NCBI RefSeq assembly: GCF_016741875.1
Contig: NZ_JAERRF010000034.1
Coordinates: 1-64,000 of the forward strand
From: Streptomyces coffeae
Lineage (GTDB): Bacteria; Actinomycetota; Actinomycetes; Streptomycetales; Streptomycetaceae
DNA length: 64,000 nt
Direction of reading: 5' to 3'
In this document: positions 8,925-17,822 of the stretch, in pieces
Layout: every line of letters begins with the position of its first letter
Position numbering within the stretch: the first letter of the stretch is position 1
The notes under the pieces: generated by a model
Database searches by the model: none
What the model saw: the letters and a program-made list of their open reading frames with translations, nothing else
Told to the model about the DNA's origin: nothing
Position numbers and translations under genes: made by a program

Positions 8925-9506
8925 GTGCAGCCTCTGGGCCCGGATCTCGCGCACACCCATCCCCGTCCGGTGCACTGGCTCGCGACCGCGGCCGCTGTCG
9001 CCGCCGTCGTCGCCGGATCATCGGTCCTCCAGCCGTCGGGCGCCAAGGCCACCACCACCGCGCCGCATACCGCGGCCGCCAAGGCTCCCGATCCCCGCGC
9101 GGCGCGGTATCCGATGGACTGTGGCGGGGCCCGGCCGGATGTGGTGGACCGGGGCTCGGGGGATCTGGACGGGGACGGGCGGCCGGAGACCGTCGCGGTG
9201 GTGCGCTGTCATTCGGCGACCGGTACCCCGCCCAGCGGCGTCTATGTCCTGTCGTCCGCGGAACGCGCCGATGGCAACGGCGGCAAGGGCGCCGCGCCCC
9301 GGATCGTGGCCACGTTCGTGGATCCCGAGGAGGGCATGAGCATCCGGGATTTCGCGGTACGCGGAAAGAAGGTTTCGGCCACCCTGCTGGGATACTCCTC
9401 GAGGAAGGTCCCGCGGTGCTGCCCGGATCTGCAACGCCAGGTCAACTGGCAGTGGCGGGACGGCAAGTTCGTACTCAAGGCGCTGCCGGTCCCGGGGAGT
9501 GTGTGA
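8925..9506 (+). CDS. Probable secreted hypothetical protein
   Basis: About 193 residues from GTG 8925, for which GGAG at 8912-8915 is the ribosome site; in-frame ATG codons at 8880 and 8910 are alternatives. A hydrophobic stretch WLATAAAVAAVVAGSSV near the N-terminus followed by an Ala-rich segment suggests a signal peptide or membrane anchor. The exported part has the FG-GAP-like or VCBS-like string SGDLDGDGRPETVAVVRCH, and a C-terminal Cys pair (RCCPDL). Streptomyces carry many such extracytoplasmic proteins of unknown function, and I do not assign one. It is followed 20 bases later by the convergent ferredoxin gene. Confidence 0.7.
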   Translation: MQPLGPDLAHTHPRPVHWLATAAAVAAVVAGSSVLQPSGAKATTTAPHTAAAKAPDPRAARYPMDCGGARPDVVDRGSGDLDGDGRPETVAVVRCHSATGTPPSGVYVLSSAERADGNGGKGAAPRIVATFVDPEEGMSIRDFAVRGKKVSATLLGYSSRKVPRCCPDLQRQVNWQWRDGKFVLKALPVPGSV

Positions 9507-9525
9507 TCGGTTACGGGGCGTCCCG

Positions 9526-9816
9526 TCAATCCGCGTCGGGGCCGTAGACCTCGACCTTGTCCGCGGCACGGCGCACATGGATGCAGTCGCCGGGGCACTC
9601 CTGGGCGGAGTCCACCACCTCGGTCAGCAGCTGGAGTGGAACGGGGGTCGTGGCCCCCTTGTCCTGGAGCAGCTCATCGTCGGCGCTCTTGACGTAGGCT
9701 AGACCGTCGATGTCGAGTTCGAAGACCTCGGGGGCGTACTGGGCACAGATCCCGTCGCCCGTGCACAGGTCCTGGTCAATCCAGACTTCAAGATCGCCGA
9801 GCTCCTCGTTCCGCAC
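9526..9816 (-). CDS. Ferredoxin, [3Fe-4S] type
   Basis: A 96-residue small electron carrier. The cluster ligands are the first and last Cys of CTGDGIC and the Cys of CPGDCIHV; the CX5C spacing, with Asp where a [4Fe-4S] protein has its second ligand Cys, indicates a [3Fe-4S] cluster. Such ferredoxins usually feed cytochromes P450, but no P450 gene is adjacent. The start is GTG at 9816 with only a weak purine-rich ribosome site upstream. It is divergent from the proteasome ATPase gene; the 257-base gap between them holds both promoters. Confidence 0.9.
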   Translation of the reverse strand: MRNEELGDLEVWIDQDLCTGDGICAQYAPEVFELDIDGLAYVKSADDELLQDKGATTPVPLQLLTEVVDSAQECPGDCIHVRRAADKVEVYGPDAD

Positions 9817-10007
9817 GGTACGTCGCCTGCCGTTCCCTCGATACGTGATTCAACATTGACTAAATATCGCCAGCTCTGGCGGGTGTTGACCGTCTCGACG
9901 ATACAACCGCTCGCTTTCCGATGTTGTTGGGTGGGTATTCACCTGGCGTGAGGGAGTGCGCAAGGGTGAAGATCGGACACACGCCGACCGGGTTTGTGAT
10001 CTAGGGG

Positions 10008-10035
10008 TTTCAACCCGCACCGGCCCAGGTAGGGT
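10008..10035 (+). promoter_or_regulatory. Candidate promoter of the proteasome ATPase gene
   Basis: TTTCAA at 10008-10013 and TAGGGT at 10030-10035, separated by 16 bases, lie 38 bases before the GTG start of arc. A strong GGAGGAGG ribosome site follows. The assignment rests on sequence match only. Confidence 0.4.
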
Positions 10036-10073
10036 CAGGAAGCGTCCAGCTCCCCTTGGAGGAGGTGAGGACC

Positions 10074-11840
10074 GTGGCAGCCCACGACGACGACATCAAC
10101 CGCGGCATCCGGCCGGGGCGGGGGTCTGACGACCCAGCCGGTCAGGTTGCCTATCTCGAGCAGGAAATCGCCGTCCTGCGCCGCAAGCTCGCCGACTCTC
10201 CGCGGCATACGAGGATTCTCGAAGAGCGGATCGTCGAGTTGCAGACAAATCTGGCGGGAGTCTCCGCACAGAACGAGCGGCTCGCGAACACACTCCGTGA
10301 GGCCCGCGACCAGATCGTGGCCCTCAAGGAAGAGGTCGACCGGCTCGCGCAGCCGCCGGCCGGCTTCGGGGCCTTCCTGAAGGCGAACGAGGACGGCACG
10401 GCGGACATCTTCACCGGGGGCCGCAAGCTCCGGGTGAACGTCAGCCCGAGCGTCGATCTCGACGACCTCAGGCGTGGCCAGGAGGTCATGCTCAACGAGG
10501 CGCTCAACGTGGTCGAGGCCATGGAGTTCGAGCGCGCCGGGGACATCGTCACCCTCAAGGAAGTCCTTGAGGACGGCGAGCGCGCCCTGGTGATCGGGCA
10601 CACCGACGAGGAGCGTGTGGTGCGGCTCGCCGAGCCGCTGCTGGAAACCACCATCCGCCCCGGTGACGCCCTGCTGCTCGAGCCCAGGTCCGGCTATGTC
10701 TACGAGGTCGTGCCCAAGAGCGAGGTCGAGGAGCTCGTCCTCGAAGAGGTCCCGGACATCGACTACACGAAGATCGGCGGTCTGGGGAACCAGATCGAGC
10801 TGATCCGCGACGCGGTCGAGCTCCCTTATCTCTACCCCGACCTCTTCAAGGAGCACGAACTGCGGCCGCCCAAGGGTGTGCTGCTGTACGGCCCGCCCGG
10901 TTGCGGCAAGACGCTCATCGCCAAGGCCGTCGCCAACTCCCTTGCCAAGAAGGTCGCCGAGGTGACCGGCAAGCCCGCGGGGAAGAGCTTCTTCCTCAAC
11001 ATCAAGGGCCCCGAGCTGCTCAACAAGTACGTTGGTGAGACCGAGCGGCACATCCGGCTGGTCTTCCAGCGGGCACGGGAGAAGGCCAGCGAGGGCACGC
11101 CTGTCATCGTGTTCTTCGACGAGATGGACTCCCTCTTCCGCACCCGGGGCTCCGGTGTCAGCTCGGACGTGGAGAACACCATCGTTCCGCAGCTGCTCTC
11201 GGAGATCGACGGTGTCGAGGGCCTGGAGAACGTGATCGTGATCGGCGCCTCCAACCGCGAGGACATGATCGACCCCGCGATCCTGCGCCCCGGCCGTCTC
11301 GATGTGAAGATCAAGATCGAGCGTCCGGACGCCGAGGCCGCCAAGGACATCTTCTCGAAGTACCTGACGCACACCCTCCCGGTGCACGCGGACGACCTCG
11401 CCGAGCACGGCGGATCGTCGCAGGCCGCCGTCGCGGGCATGATCCAGTCGGTCGTCGAGCAGATGTACGCGGAATCCGAGGAGAACCGCTTCCTGGAGGT
11501 CACCTACGCCAATGGTGACAAGGAAGTCCTCTACTTCAAGGACTTCAACTCCGGTGCCATGATCCAGAACATTGTGGACCGGGCCAAGAAGATGGCCATC
11601 AAGGCATTCCTCGACCACAACCAGAAGGGACTCCGCGTCTCCCATCTGCTCGCCGCTTGTGTGGATGAGTTCAAGGAGAACGAGGACCTGCCCAACACCA
11701 CCAACCCGGACGACTGGGCCCGGATCTCCGGAAAGAAGGGCGAGCGGATCGTCTTCATCCGCACCCTTGTCACCGGAAAGCAGGGCGCGGACACCGGACG
11801 CTCCATCGACACGGTGGCGAACACCGGTCAGTACCTGTAA
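10074..11840 (+). CDS. arc: Proteasome-associated AAA ATPase Arc/Mpa
   Basis: A 588-residue ring ATPase that binds pupylated proteins, unfolds them and feeds them into the 20S proteasome. In order: an N-terminal coiled coil (about 20-95, EQEIAVLRRKLADSP to IVALKEEVDRLAQ), which is the Pup receptor; two OB folds (about 100-230); and the AAA module with Walker A GPPGCGKT at 273-280 and Walker B VIVFFDEMDS with Asp349/Glu350. The arginine-finger region is in NREDMIDPAILRPGR. The C-terminus is GQYL with penultimate Tyr, the gate-opening tail of the Mpa/ARC family. GTG 10074 is preferred over an upstream in-frame TTG because GGAGGAGG lies just before it. It is first in the dop-pup-prcBA series. 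Confidence 0.97.
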   Translation: MAAHDDDINRGIRPGRGSDDPAGQVAYLEQEIAVLRRKLADSPRHTRILEERIVELQTNLAGVSAQNERLANTLREARDQIVALKEEVDRLAQPPAGFGAFLKANEDGTADIFTGGRKLRVNVSPSVDLDDLRRGQEVMLNEALNVVEAMEFERAGDIVTLKEVLEDGERALVIGHTDEERVVRLAEPLLETTIRPGDALLLEPRSGYVYEVVPKSEVEELVLEEVPDIDYTKIGGLGNQIELIRDAVELPYLYPDLFKEHELRPPKGVLLYGPPGCGKTLIAKAVANSLAKKVAEVTGKPAGKSFFLNIKGPELLNKYVGETERHIRLVFQRAREKASEGTPVIVFFDEMDSLFRTRGSGVSSDVENTIVPQLLSEIDGVEGLENVIVIGASNREDMIDPAILRPGRLDVKIKIERPDAEAAKDIFSKYLTHTLPVHADDLAEHGGSSQAAVAGMIQSVVEQMYAESEENRFLEVTYANGDKEVLYFKDFNSGAMIQNIVDRAKKMAIKAFLDHNQKGLRVSHLLAACVDEFKENEDLPNTTNPDDWARISGKKGERIVFIRTLVTGKQGADTGRSIDTVANTGQYL

Positions 11841-11848
11841 CACCGCTG

Positions 11849-11897
11849 TCCGGCTGCGGATGTCCACGACGGGGCATCCGCAGCCGGATGCGCTTTT
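11849..11897 (+). terminator. Intrinsic terminator after arc
   Basis: A perfect 14-bp stem (TCCGGCTGCGGATG at 11849-11862, complement at 11875-11888) with a 12-base loop, followed by TTTT at 11894-11897. This suggests that dop is transcribed mainly from its own promoter in the following 200 bases. Confidence 0.75.
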
Positions 11898-12098
11898 CGG
11901 ACCGCATTCTTCGTATGAGTCCTACGAGCCCGACGGAGCAATGACTGACATGATCTCCGCTTCACCGCAAAGCCGTCCTAGGCTCGTCGGTACCGCAGTA
12001 TCGCGGCGTGGGGGATCGGGGGCCGCGCACGGACCAGGAGCGCAGCGGTACTTGAGCGCCGACCCCGTCCGGGGGCGGCGCCGGGCAAGGAGGGCCGC

Positions 12099-13610
12099 AT
12101 GACCGTACGGCGCGTAATGGGAATCGAGACGGAGTACGGGATCTCCGTCCCGGGGCACCCCAACGCCAATGCCATGCTCACCTCATCCCAGGTCGTCAAC
12201 GCCTACGCGGCGGCGATGCACCGGGCGCGTCGCGCCCGCTGGGACTTCGAGGAGGAGAATCCGCTGCGGGACGCCCGCGGCTTCGACCTCGCACGTGAGT
12301 CCGCCGACGCCAGCCAGCTCACGGACGAGGACATCGGCCTGGCCAATGTGATCCTCACGAACGGCGCCCGGCTCTATGTGGACCATGCGCACCCGGAGTA
12401 CTCAGCCCCCGAGGTCACCAATCCGCGGGACGCGGTGCTCTGGGACAAGGCGGGCGAGCGCATCATGGCCGAGGCCGCCGTGCGCGCCGCGGAGCTGCCC
12501 GGTGCCCAGCCCATCCACCTGTACAAGAACAACACCGACAACAAGGGCGCCTCCTACGGCACGCACGAGAACTACCTGATGAAGCGGGAGACCGCCTTCT
12601 CGGACATCGTGCGCCACCTCACGCCCTTCTTCGTCTCCCGCCAGGTGGTCACCGGCGCGGGCCGCGTCGGTATCGGTCAGGACGGGCATGAGCACGGCTT
12701 CCAGATCAGCCAGCGGGCCGACTACTTCGAGGTCGAGGTGGGTCTGGAGACCACCCTCAAGCGCCCCATCATCAACACCCGCGACGAGCCGCACGCCGAC
12801 GCCGAGAAGTACCGCCGACTGCACGTGATCATCGGTGACGCCAACCTCTCCGAGATCTCGACCTACCTCAAGCTCGGCACCACCGCGCTGGTGCTGTCGA
12901 TGATCGAGGACGGCTTTATCGCGGTGGACCTGGCCGTGGACCAGCCGGTGCGCACCCTGCACCAGGTGTCCCACGACCCGACGCTGGGTCGTCTCATCAC
13001 TCTGCGTAGCGGACGTACGCTGACCGCCGTACAACTCCAGATGGAGTACTTCGAGCTGGCCCGCAAGTACGTCGAGGACCGCTTCGGCGCCGATGCCGAC
13101 GACCAGACCCGTGATGTGCTGACCCGCTGGGAGGACGTGCTCAACCGGCTCGAGCGCGACCCCATGAGCCTGTCCGGCGAGCTGGACTGGGTCGCCAAGC
13201 GCGAGCTGCTCGAGGGCTACCGGCGCCGCGACAGCCTGGACTGGGATGCCGCCAGGCTCCACCTGGTGGACCTCCAGTACGCCGACGTACGGCCCGAGAA
13301 GGGCCTGTACAACCGTCTGGCGGCGCGCGGCAAGATGAAGCGGCTGCTGGACGACCAGGACGTGGCACGGGCCCAGAACAAGCCCCCGGAGGACACCCGC
13401 GCCTACTTCCGCGGCCGCTGCCTGGAGCAGTACGCGGACGATGTCGCCGCCGCCTCCTGGGACTCGGTGATCTTCGATCTCCCGGGCCGTGACTCTCTGC
13501 AACGGGTTCCCACGCTCGAGCCGCTGCGCGGCACCCGGAACCACGTCAAGGAGCTGCTGGACCGCTGCCGCACCGCGGAAGACCTGGTCCGGGTGCTCTC
13601 GGGCGGCTGA
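12099..13610 (+). CDS. dop: Pup deamidase/depupylase Dop
   Basis: A 503-residue glutamine-synthetase-fold enzyme that converts the C-terminal Gln of Pup to Glu and removes Pup from substrates. It begins MGIETEYGISVPG, the signature shared with PafA, and contains the Dop-specific loop (about residues 40-75, rich in Arg/Asp/Glu, DFEEENPLRDARGF). The ATP/Mg-site strings NNTDNKGASYGTHENYL and NTRDEPHADAEKYRRLHVI are conserved with PafA (19329-20690), its paralogue in this window. The presence of the loop separates it from the ligase. ATG 12099 follows an AAGGAGG ribosome site. It precedes pup by 135 bases. Pup in this genome ends in Gln, so the deamidase activity is needed. Confidence 0.96.
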   Translation: MTVRRVMGIETEYGISVPGHPNANAMLTSSQVVNAYAAAMHRARRARWDFEEENPLRDARGFDLARESADASQLTDEDIGLANVILTNGARLYVDHAHPEYSAPEVTNPRDAVLWDKAGERIMAEAAVRAAELPGAQPIHLYKNNTDNKGASYGTHENYLMKRETAFSDIVRHLTPFFVSRQVVTGAGRVGIGQDGHEHGFQISQRADYFEVEVGLETTLKRPIINTRDEPHADAEKYRRLHVIIGDANLSEISTYLKLGTTALVLSMIEDGFIAVDLAVDQPVRTLHQVSHDPTLGRLITLRSGRTLTAVQLQMEYFELARKYVEDRFGADADDQTRDVLTRWEDVLNRLERDPMSLSGELDWVAKRELLEGYRRRDSLDWDAARLHLVDLQYADVRPEKGLYNRLAARGKMKRLLDDQDVARAQNKPPEDTRAYFRGRCLEQYADDVAAASWDSVIFDLPGRDSLQRVPTLEPLRGTRNHVKELLDRCRTAEDLVRVLSGG

Positions 13611-13688
13611 AACGGGCTCCGGCCGGGAATCATCGAGGTGGCCTCCGTGCGTTGTACCAAGTGGGAGGCCGATGTCGGACCCGGCTTG

Positions 13689-13694
13689 TAGGGT
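13689..13694 (+). promoter_or_regulatory. Candidate -10 element for pup
   Basis: TAGGGT lies 51 bases upstream of the pup start, in the dop-pup gap, and is identical to the -10 hexamer proposed for arc. No convincing -35 is visible. It suggests that pup can be transcribed separately from dop. Confidence 0.35.
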
Positions 13695-13745
13695 CTGATC
13701 TTGAGACCTGTCGAATCAGCGGGCGAACCGAGCGGGGTGAGGGAT

Positions 13746-13964
13746 ATGGCGACCAAGGACACCGGCGGCGGACAGCAGAAGGCGTCGCGCTCGACCGAGG
13801 AGGTCGAGGAGCAGACGCAGGACGCACAAGCCGCGGAAGACCTCAAGGAACGGCAGGAGAAGCTCTCCGACGACGTCGACTCCGTGCTGGACGAGATCGA
13901 TGACGTGCTCGAGGAGAACGCGGAGGACTTCGTGCGGTCCTTCGTCCAGAAGGGCGGCCAGTAA
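13746..13964 (+). CDS. pup: Prokaryotic ubiquitin-like protein Pup
   Basis: A 72-residue, highly charged and largely disordered modifier that PafA attaches to substrate lysines through its C-terminal side chain. The central segment ERQEKLSDDVDSVLDEIDDV forms the helix that docks on the Arc coiled coil. The C-terminus is VQKGGQ, with Gln that Dop must deamidate before ligation. ATG 13746 is chosen over a frame extension because GTGAGGG at 13736-13742 fits and the resulting length is close to the family's 60-72 residues. A large hairpin at 13977-14014 follows within 15 bases of the stop. Confidence 0.96.
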   Translation: MATKDTGGGQQKASRSTEEVEEQTQDAQAAEDLKERQEKLSDDVDSVLDEIDDVLEENAEDFVRSFVQKGGQ

Positions 13965-13976
13965 GGCGCGTGTTCT

Positions 13977-14014
13977 CCGTCCTGCGTCCCCGCGAAGAGG
14001 GGGGCGCAGGACGG
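13977..14014 (+). terminator. Strong hairpin between pup and prcB
   Basis: CCGTCCTGCG (13977-13986) pairs perfectly with CGCAGGACGG (14005-14014), and the inner TCCCC can pair with G-rich bases, leaving a small loop. There is no T-tract. It could be a leaky terminator or an RNA stabiliser that sets more pup than prcBA product. Confidence 0.55.
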
Positions 14015-14076
14015 ATGACTTCCATGGCCAGGGGTATGGTCCGTGCAGTATTTCAAGATCTGGTGGAAGGAAACGT

Positions 14077-14922
14077 GTGGAAGCCAACACTCGTGACACA
14101 GGGCGTCTGCCGGCTGCCTTCCTGACGCCCGGCTCCTCGTCGTTCATGGATTTCCTGGGCGCGCACTCGCCCGCCCTGCTTCCGGGAAACCGTCCGCTTC
14201 CCCCGGTGCAGGGCGCCGTCGAGGCCCCGCACGGCACCACGATCGTCGCGGCCAGCTTCCCCGGCGGTGTGGTGCTCGCCGGTGACCGCCGCGCGACCAT
14301 GGGCAATGTGATCGCGCAGCGGGACATCGAGAAGGTCTTCCCCGCCGACGAGTACTCGGCCGTCGGCATCGCGGGCACCGCCGGTATCGCCGTGGAGATG
14401 GTCAAGCTCTTCCAACTGGAGCTGGAGCACTTCGAGAAGGTCGAGGGCACCGTCCTCTCCCTGGAGGGCAAGGCCAACCGGCTGTCGACCATGATCCGCG
14501 GCAATCTCGGTATGGCGATGCAGGGCCTGGCCGTCGTCCCGCTCTTCGCGGGCTGGGACGTCGACCGGGAGAAGGGCCGCATCTTCTCCTACGACGTCAC
14601 CGGCGGGCGCTCGGAGGAGCACGGCTTCGCGGCCACCGGCTCGGGCTCGATGTTCGCCCGGGGCGCGCTCAAGAAGCTCTACCGCGACGACCTGACGGAG
14701 GACCAGGCCGCCACCGCCGTCGTCCAGGCGCTCTACGACGCCGCCGACGACGACTCGGCCACCGGTGGGCCCGATCTGGCCCGGCGGATCTACCCCCTCG
14801 TCACGGTCATCACCGAGGACGGCTACAAGAGGTACACCGACGCAGAGGTGTCCGAGATCGCCCGCGCCATCCACGAGCGGCGGCTCGAAGAGCCGGACGG
14901 CCCCCGCGCCGCCCTGCTCTGA
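14077..14922 (+). CDS. prcB: 20S proteasome beta subunit PrcB
   Basis: A 281-residue catalytic subunit made as a proprotein. The propeptide is 53 residues and ends EAPHG; autocleavage would free Thr54 of TTIVAASFPGGVVLAGDRRATMG, the N-terminal nucleophile. The catalytic Asp (AGDRRAT) and Lys (IEKVFP) follow as in the family. Bacterial 20S proteasomes place seven such subunits in each inner ring. Start is GTG 14077 with GGAAGG a few bases upstream; longer in-frame extensions cover the hairpin after pup and are rejected. prcA follows after 53 bases, so the two form a transcription unit. Confidence 0.96.
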   Translation: MEANTRDTGRLPAAFLTPGSSSFMDFLGAHSPALLPGNRPLPPVQGAVEAPHGTTIVAASFPGGVVLAGDRRATMGNVIAQRDIEKVFPADEYSAVGIAGTAGIAVEMVKLFQLELEHFEKVEGTVLSLEGKANRLSTMIRGNLGMAMQGLAVVPLFAGWDVDREKGRIFSYDVTGGRSEEHGFAATGSGSMFARGALKKLYRDDLTEDQAATAVVQALYDAADDDSATGGPDLARRIYPLVTVITEDGYKRYTDAEVSEIARAIHERRLEEPDGPRAALL

Positions 14923-14975
14923 GAGGACGGTTGACCCGGAATGCATTCGCCACTGACAGAAGGGACGGACAGCCG

Positions 14976-15752
14976 GTGACGACGCCGTTCTATGTATCTC
15001 CTCAGCAGGCCATGGCCGACCGCGCCGAATACGCCCGCAAGGGCATCGCGCGCGGCCGCAGCGTGGTCGTGTTGCAGTACTCCGACGGCATCCTGTTCGT
15101 CGCCGAGAACCCGTCCCGTGCCCTGCACAAGGTCAGCGAGATCTACGACCGGATCGCCTTCGCGGCGGTCGGCAAGTACAACGAGTTCGAGAATCTGCGC
15201 ATCGGCGGTGTCCGCTACGCCGATCTGCGCGGCTACACCTACGACCGTGACGATGTCACGGCCCGGGGCCTGGCCAATGTCTACGCACAGACGCTGGGCA
15301 CCATCTTCTCCAGCGCCGCCGAGAAGCCGTACGAGGTCGAGCTGATCGTCGCGGAGGTCGGGGAGGCCCCCGAGGACGACCAGATCTACCGTCTGCCGCA
15401 CGACGGCTCCATCGTGGACGAGCACGGCTCGGTCGCGGTCGGTGGCAACGCCGACCAGATCAGCAGCTATCTCGACCAGCGCCACCGGGACGGCATGACC
15501 CTCGCCGAAGCCCTCAAGCTGGCCGTCGAGTCGCTCACCCGTGACACCAACGGCGGTGAGCGCAATCTCACCGCCGAGCAGCTCGAGGTCGCGATTCTGG
15601 ACCGCAAGCGGCCCCAGCAGCGGAAGTTCAAGCGGGTGCTCGGCCGCCAGCTCTCCCGGCTCCTGGAGTCGGAGGGCACCGCCGCGGCGGAGGACTCGTC
15701 CGCCTCCTCCGAGGCCGAGGAAGCCGAGGAGACCGAGGAGACCGAGGAGTAA
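14976..15752 (+). CDS. prcA: 20S proteasome alpha subunit PrcA
   Basis: A 258-residue outer-ring subunit that gates the chamber and docks the Arc C-terminal tails. It opens TTPFYVSPQQAMADRAEYARKGIARGRS, the alpha-type N-terminal helix that proteolytic beta subunits lack, and continues with VVVLQYSDGILFVAENPSRA. The C-terminal 25 residues are a low-complexity acidic tail (EAEEAEETEETEE). GTG 14976 has AGGGAC upstream. A frame extension to 14931 would leave almost no spacer after prcB and lacks a ribosome site. The gene ends 20 bases before a strong hairpin that closes the dop-pup-prcBA block. Confidence 0.96.
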   Translation: MTTPFYVSPQQAMADRAEYARKGIARGRSVVVLQYSDGILFVAENPSRALHKVSEIYDRIAFAAVGKYNEFENLRIGGVRYADLRGYTYDRDDVTARGLANVYAQTLGTIFSSAAEKPYEVELIVAEVGEAPEDDQIYRLPHDGSIVDEHGSVAVGGNADQISSYLDQRHRDGMTLAEALKLAVESLTRDTNGGERNLTAEQLEVAILDRKRPQQRKFKRVLGRQLSRLLESEGTAAAEDSSASSEAEEAEETEETEE

Positions 15753-15773
15753 TCCACCCCTCCCGTCCCCTCC

Positions 15774-15804
15774 GCGCCCCGGCGGCCCAAGGGCCCCGGG
15801 GCGC
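15774..15804 (+). terminator. Terminator hairpin of the proteasome operon
   Basis: GCGCCCCGG (15774-15782) pairs with CCGGGGCGC (15796-15804) and, inside, GGCCC with GGGCC around an AA turn. There is no T-tract, but the stem is very stable and begins 21 bases after the prcA stop. Confidence 0.65.
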
Positions 15805-16656
15805 GGTGCGTGTGACCCCCGCTGTACGCCGCCATGTTCCGCGAGGCCCTGCCGGGTGGCGGCCCGGGTGGCAGGCGGACACGCGCGGCCCCGGGCCGCG
15901 CGCCGCGCTCCCAGGGCTCCCGCGAGGTGGCGAGGGAGCCTTGGAGGGGCCGCGTGTGCGGCGGCCCGGGCGCACGCGGAGCGGCGGCACGGCACATGGA
16001 CACCTGTGGCCCGAGCGCTCCGCGATATGCGCTCCCGACCCTGCCGGACAGTGGCACATGGGCACGCATGCGCCGCGGCCGGGCGCGCCGTGGGATGGGT
16101 GGTACGCGGTCACTCACGGCCCCCGCTCCCAGGGCTCCCCGCAGGGTGACGGGGGAGCCCCGGACCGGCCGCGCGCGCCCTGCCGCGCACGCGGCTCCAT
16201 CGCTGTGTTGTGGTCCCCGGGGTGCGGTGGGTGGCACATGCACACCGCGATCCTGGTTCCGCTGGCCGCGTTCGGGGGCTTTCGGGCAGTGGCGGTGCCC
16301 GGCGTCGGCTGTACGTGCCGTGCTGGTGCGCCACAGGTGTCACGCTCGCGGATGCCCGCGCTCCCGGCGGCGCTCGCCGCACTCCGGGACCACGCCACAG
16401 CGGTGGCAGTGGTGCGTTACGCGGCGGCCGTGCCCCGCGCGAGGCGGTGCCGCACGGACAACCTCTCCATCGCCTCGTGGCGCACGGCGGTCCTAGGATG
16501 CCGTCCCCCGCAGGGGGCGCCGTCCCGGTCGCCAGGGCTCGTCTTCACGGGGGCTGCCCTGCTCCCGGCGCCTCGCATGGCGCCCCCGCTACCGCTGGGA
16601 GGTGCCCCCTGCACCAGACGCCGCTCGCGGCCGGATGCCGCCTTCGAAGGCGGACC
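15805..16656. other. Long GC-rich non-coding region with internal repeats
   Basis: About 850 bases separate prcA from the LacI gene. Several frames are open on both strands only because GC is so high; none has a ribosome site plus consistent codon bias or recognisable protein. The DNA contains imperfect repeats (see the entry at 15906) and three copies of GGCACATG near 15992, 16053 and 16233. It may be a decayed gene, a non-coding RNA region or a recombination-prone spacer. Confidence 0.5.
15906..16195. repeat. Two imperfect copies of a hairpin-forming unit
   Basis: A unit starting GCTCCCAGGGCTCCC occurs at about 15907 and 16126, 219 bases apart. In both copies it is followed by a G-rich arm ending GGGAGCC that can pair back with GGCTCCC, then by a GGCCGCG-rich stretch and GCACGCGG. 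Similarity extends for about 65 bases with small gaps. Position and pairing were judged by eye. Confidence 0.5.
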
Positions 16657-17742
16657 CTAGTCCGGGGGCGGGGCCGTGGAACCTCGGGGGAGGAGTTCCA
16701 CCGGGAGCGTGGTGTCCTGGGGCGGTTCGCCGTTCAGGACCGCCATCAGGGCCCGCATCCCGGCCGCGCCCACCGCTTCCGCGGGCAGCCGTACCGTCGT
16801 CAGCTCCGGCTCCACCGCGGTGGCCAGCGCCAGGTCGTCGAAGCCCGTCACCGATACGTCGTCCGGCACTCGCAGCCTCAGCCGTCGGGCCGCCTTGCAG
16901 GCGCCCGCCGCCATGATGTCGTCGTCGCACACCAGCGCCGTGGGCCGCGGGCCCGGGGTGGACAGGATGCGTTCGGCCGCCCGGCGGCCCTCCTCGACGC
17001 TCAGCCCGGCCGGTTCCGTGCGCAGTGTCACGCCGTCCGCCGTGCCCAGCGCCGACGCGAGGGCGCGGGCGCGTACCCGGAAGGTCCAGGAGTCCACGGC
17101 CGCCGCGAGATGGGCGATACGGCGATGGCCGAGGGCGAGCAGGTGGTCCGCCACCTGCCGGGCGCCGTCGGCGATATCGAGGTTGACGGTGGCGGCCGCG
17201 GCCGCGTCGTCCGGGTCGCTGTCGAGCATCACCAGCGGCAGTCCGCCACCGCGCACCGCCGCCAGCGCGCCGGCCGCCATGGAGGAGGCGATCACACCGT
17301 CGAGCGAGGCGCGGGCGGAGTCGAAGGGGTCCCGGGCGGGGCCGACGCCCTCGGGGGAGGGATAGAGCACCACCCCGAACCCGTGGTCGGCGGCGACCCG
17401 GGCGGCGCCGGTGTACACCCGGGCGAAGAACTCGGTCGTCAGGGCGGGCACCACCAGCAGCGCGGTCCGGGTGCGGCCCAGCCGCAGACTGCGTGCCGCG
17501 AGGTTGGGCCGGTAGCCCAGTTGCCGTGCCGCGGCGCGCACCGTCTCGGCGGTGCGCTCGGAGACCCGGCCCGCCCATTTGTCCCCGAGGACCAGGGAGA
17601 CCGTCGCCTGCGAGACGCCCGCGACCCGCGCCACGTCCCGGCTGGTGGCTCGCCCCGCAGCCGTGCGATCCCCGCCCGGTGCGGTGTCACCCGTCCGGCC
17701 GGTCTCCGGGACACCTTTCTCAGCGGCCCCGCTCGCCACCAT
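16657..17742 (-). CDS. LacI-family transcriptional regulator
   Basis: About 361 residues. The N-terminal LacI helix-turn-helix reads ATSRDVARVAGVSQATVSLV (near residues 35-55) followed by the hinge helix YRPNLAARSLRLGRT; the rest is a periplasmic-binding-protein-like effector domain ending NGEPPQDTTLPVELLPRGS. ATG 17742 is chosen because a GGAGG site lies just upstream on this strand. An in-frame ATG at 17820 has no ribosome site and would abut the palindrome at 17823-17848. The gene is divergent from an MFS transporter gene and very probably represses it and itself through that palindrome. Effector unknown, probably a sugar or nucleoside-like export/import substrate. Confidence 0.88.
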   Translation of the reverse strand: MVASGAAEKGVPETGRTGDTAPGGDRTAAGRATSRDVARVAGVSQATVSLVLGDKWAGRVSERTAETVRAAARQLGYRPNLAARSLRLGRTRTALLVVPALTTEFFARVYTGAARVAADHGFGVVLYPSPEGVGPARDPFDSARASLDGVIASSMAAGALAAVRGGGLPLVMLDSDPDDAAAAATVNLDIADGARQVADHLLALGHRRIAHLAAAVDSWTFRVRARALASALGTADGVTLRTEPAGLSVEEGRRAAERILSTPGPRPTALVCDDDIMAAGACKAARRLRLRVPDDVSVTGFDDLALATAVEPELTTVRLPAEAVGAAGMRALMAVLNGEPPQDTTLPVELLPRGSTAPPPD

Positions 17743-17822
17743 CGCCTCCGCTTCCCTCCGCCGTGCCCGGCGATCCGCCCCGTCCGCGCGCCCGGGAGTG
17801 GACCCGCGGCTGGCGGCCATGG

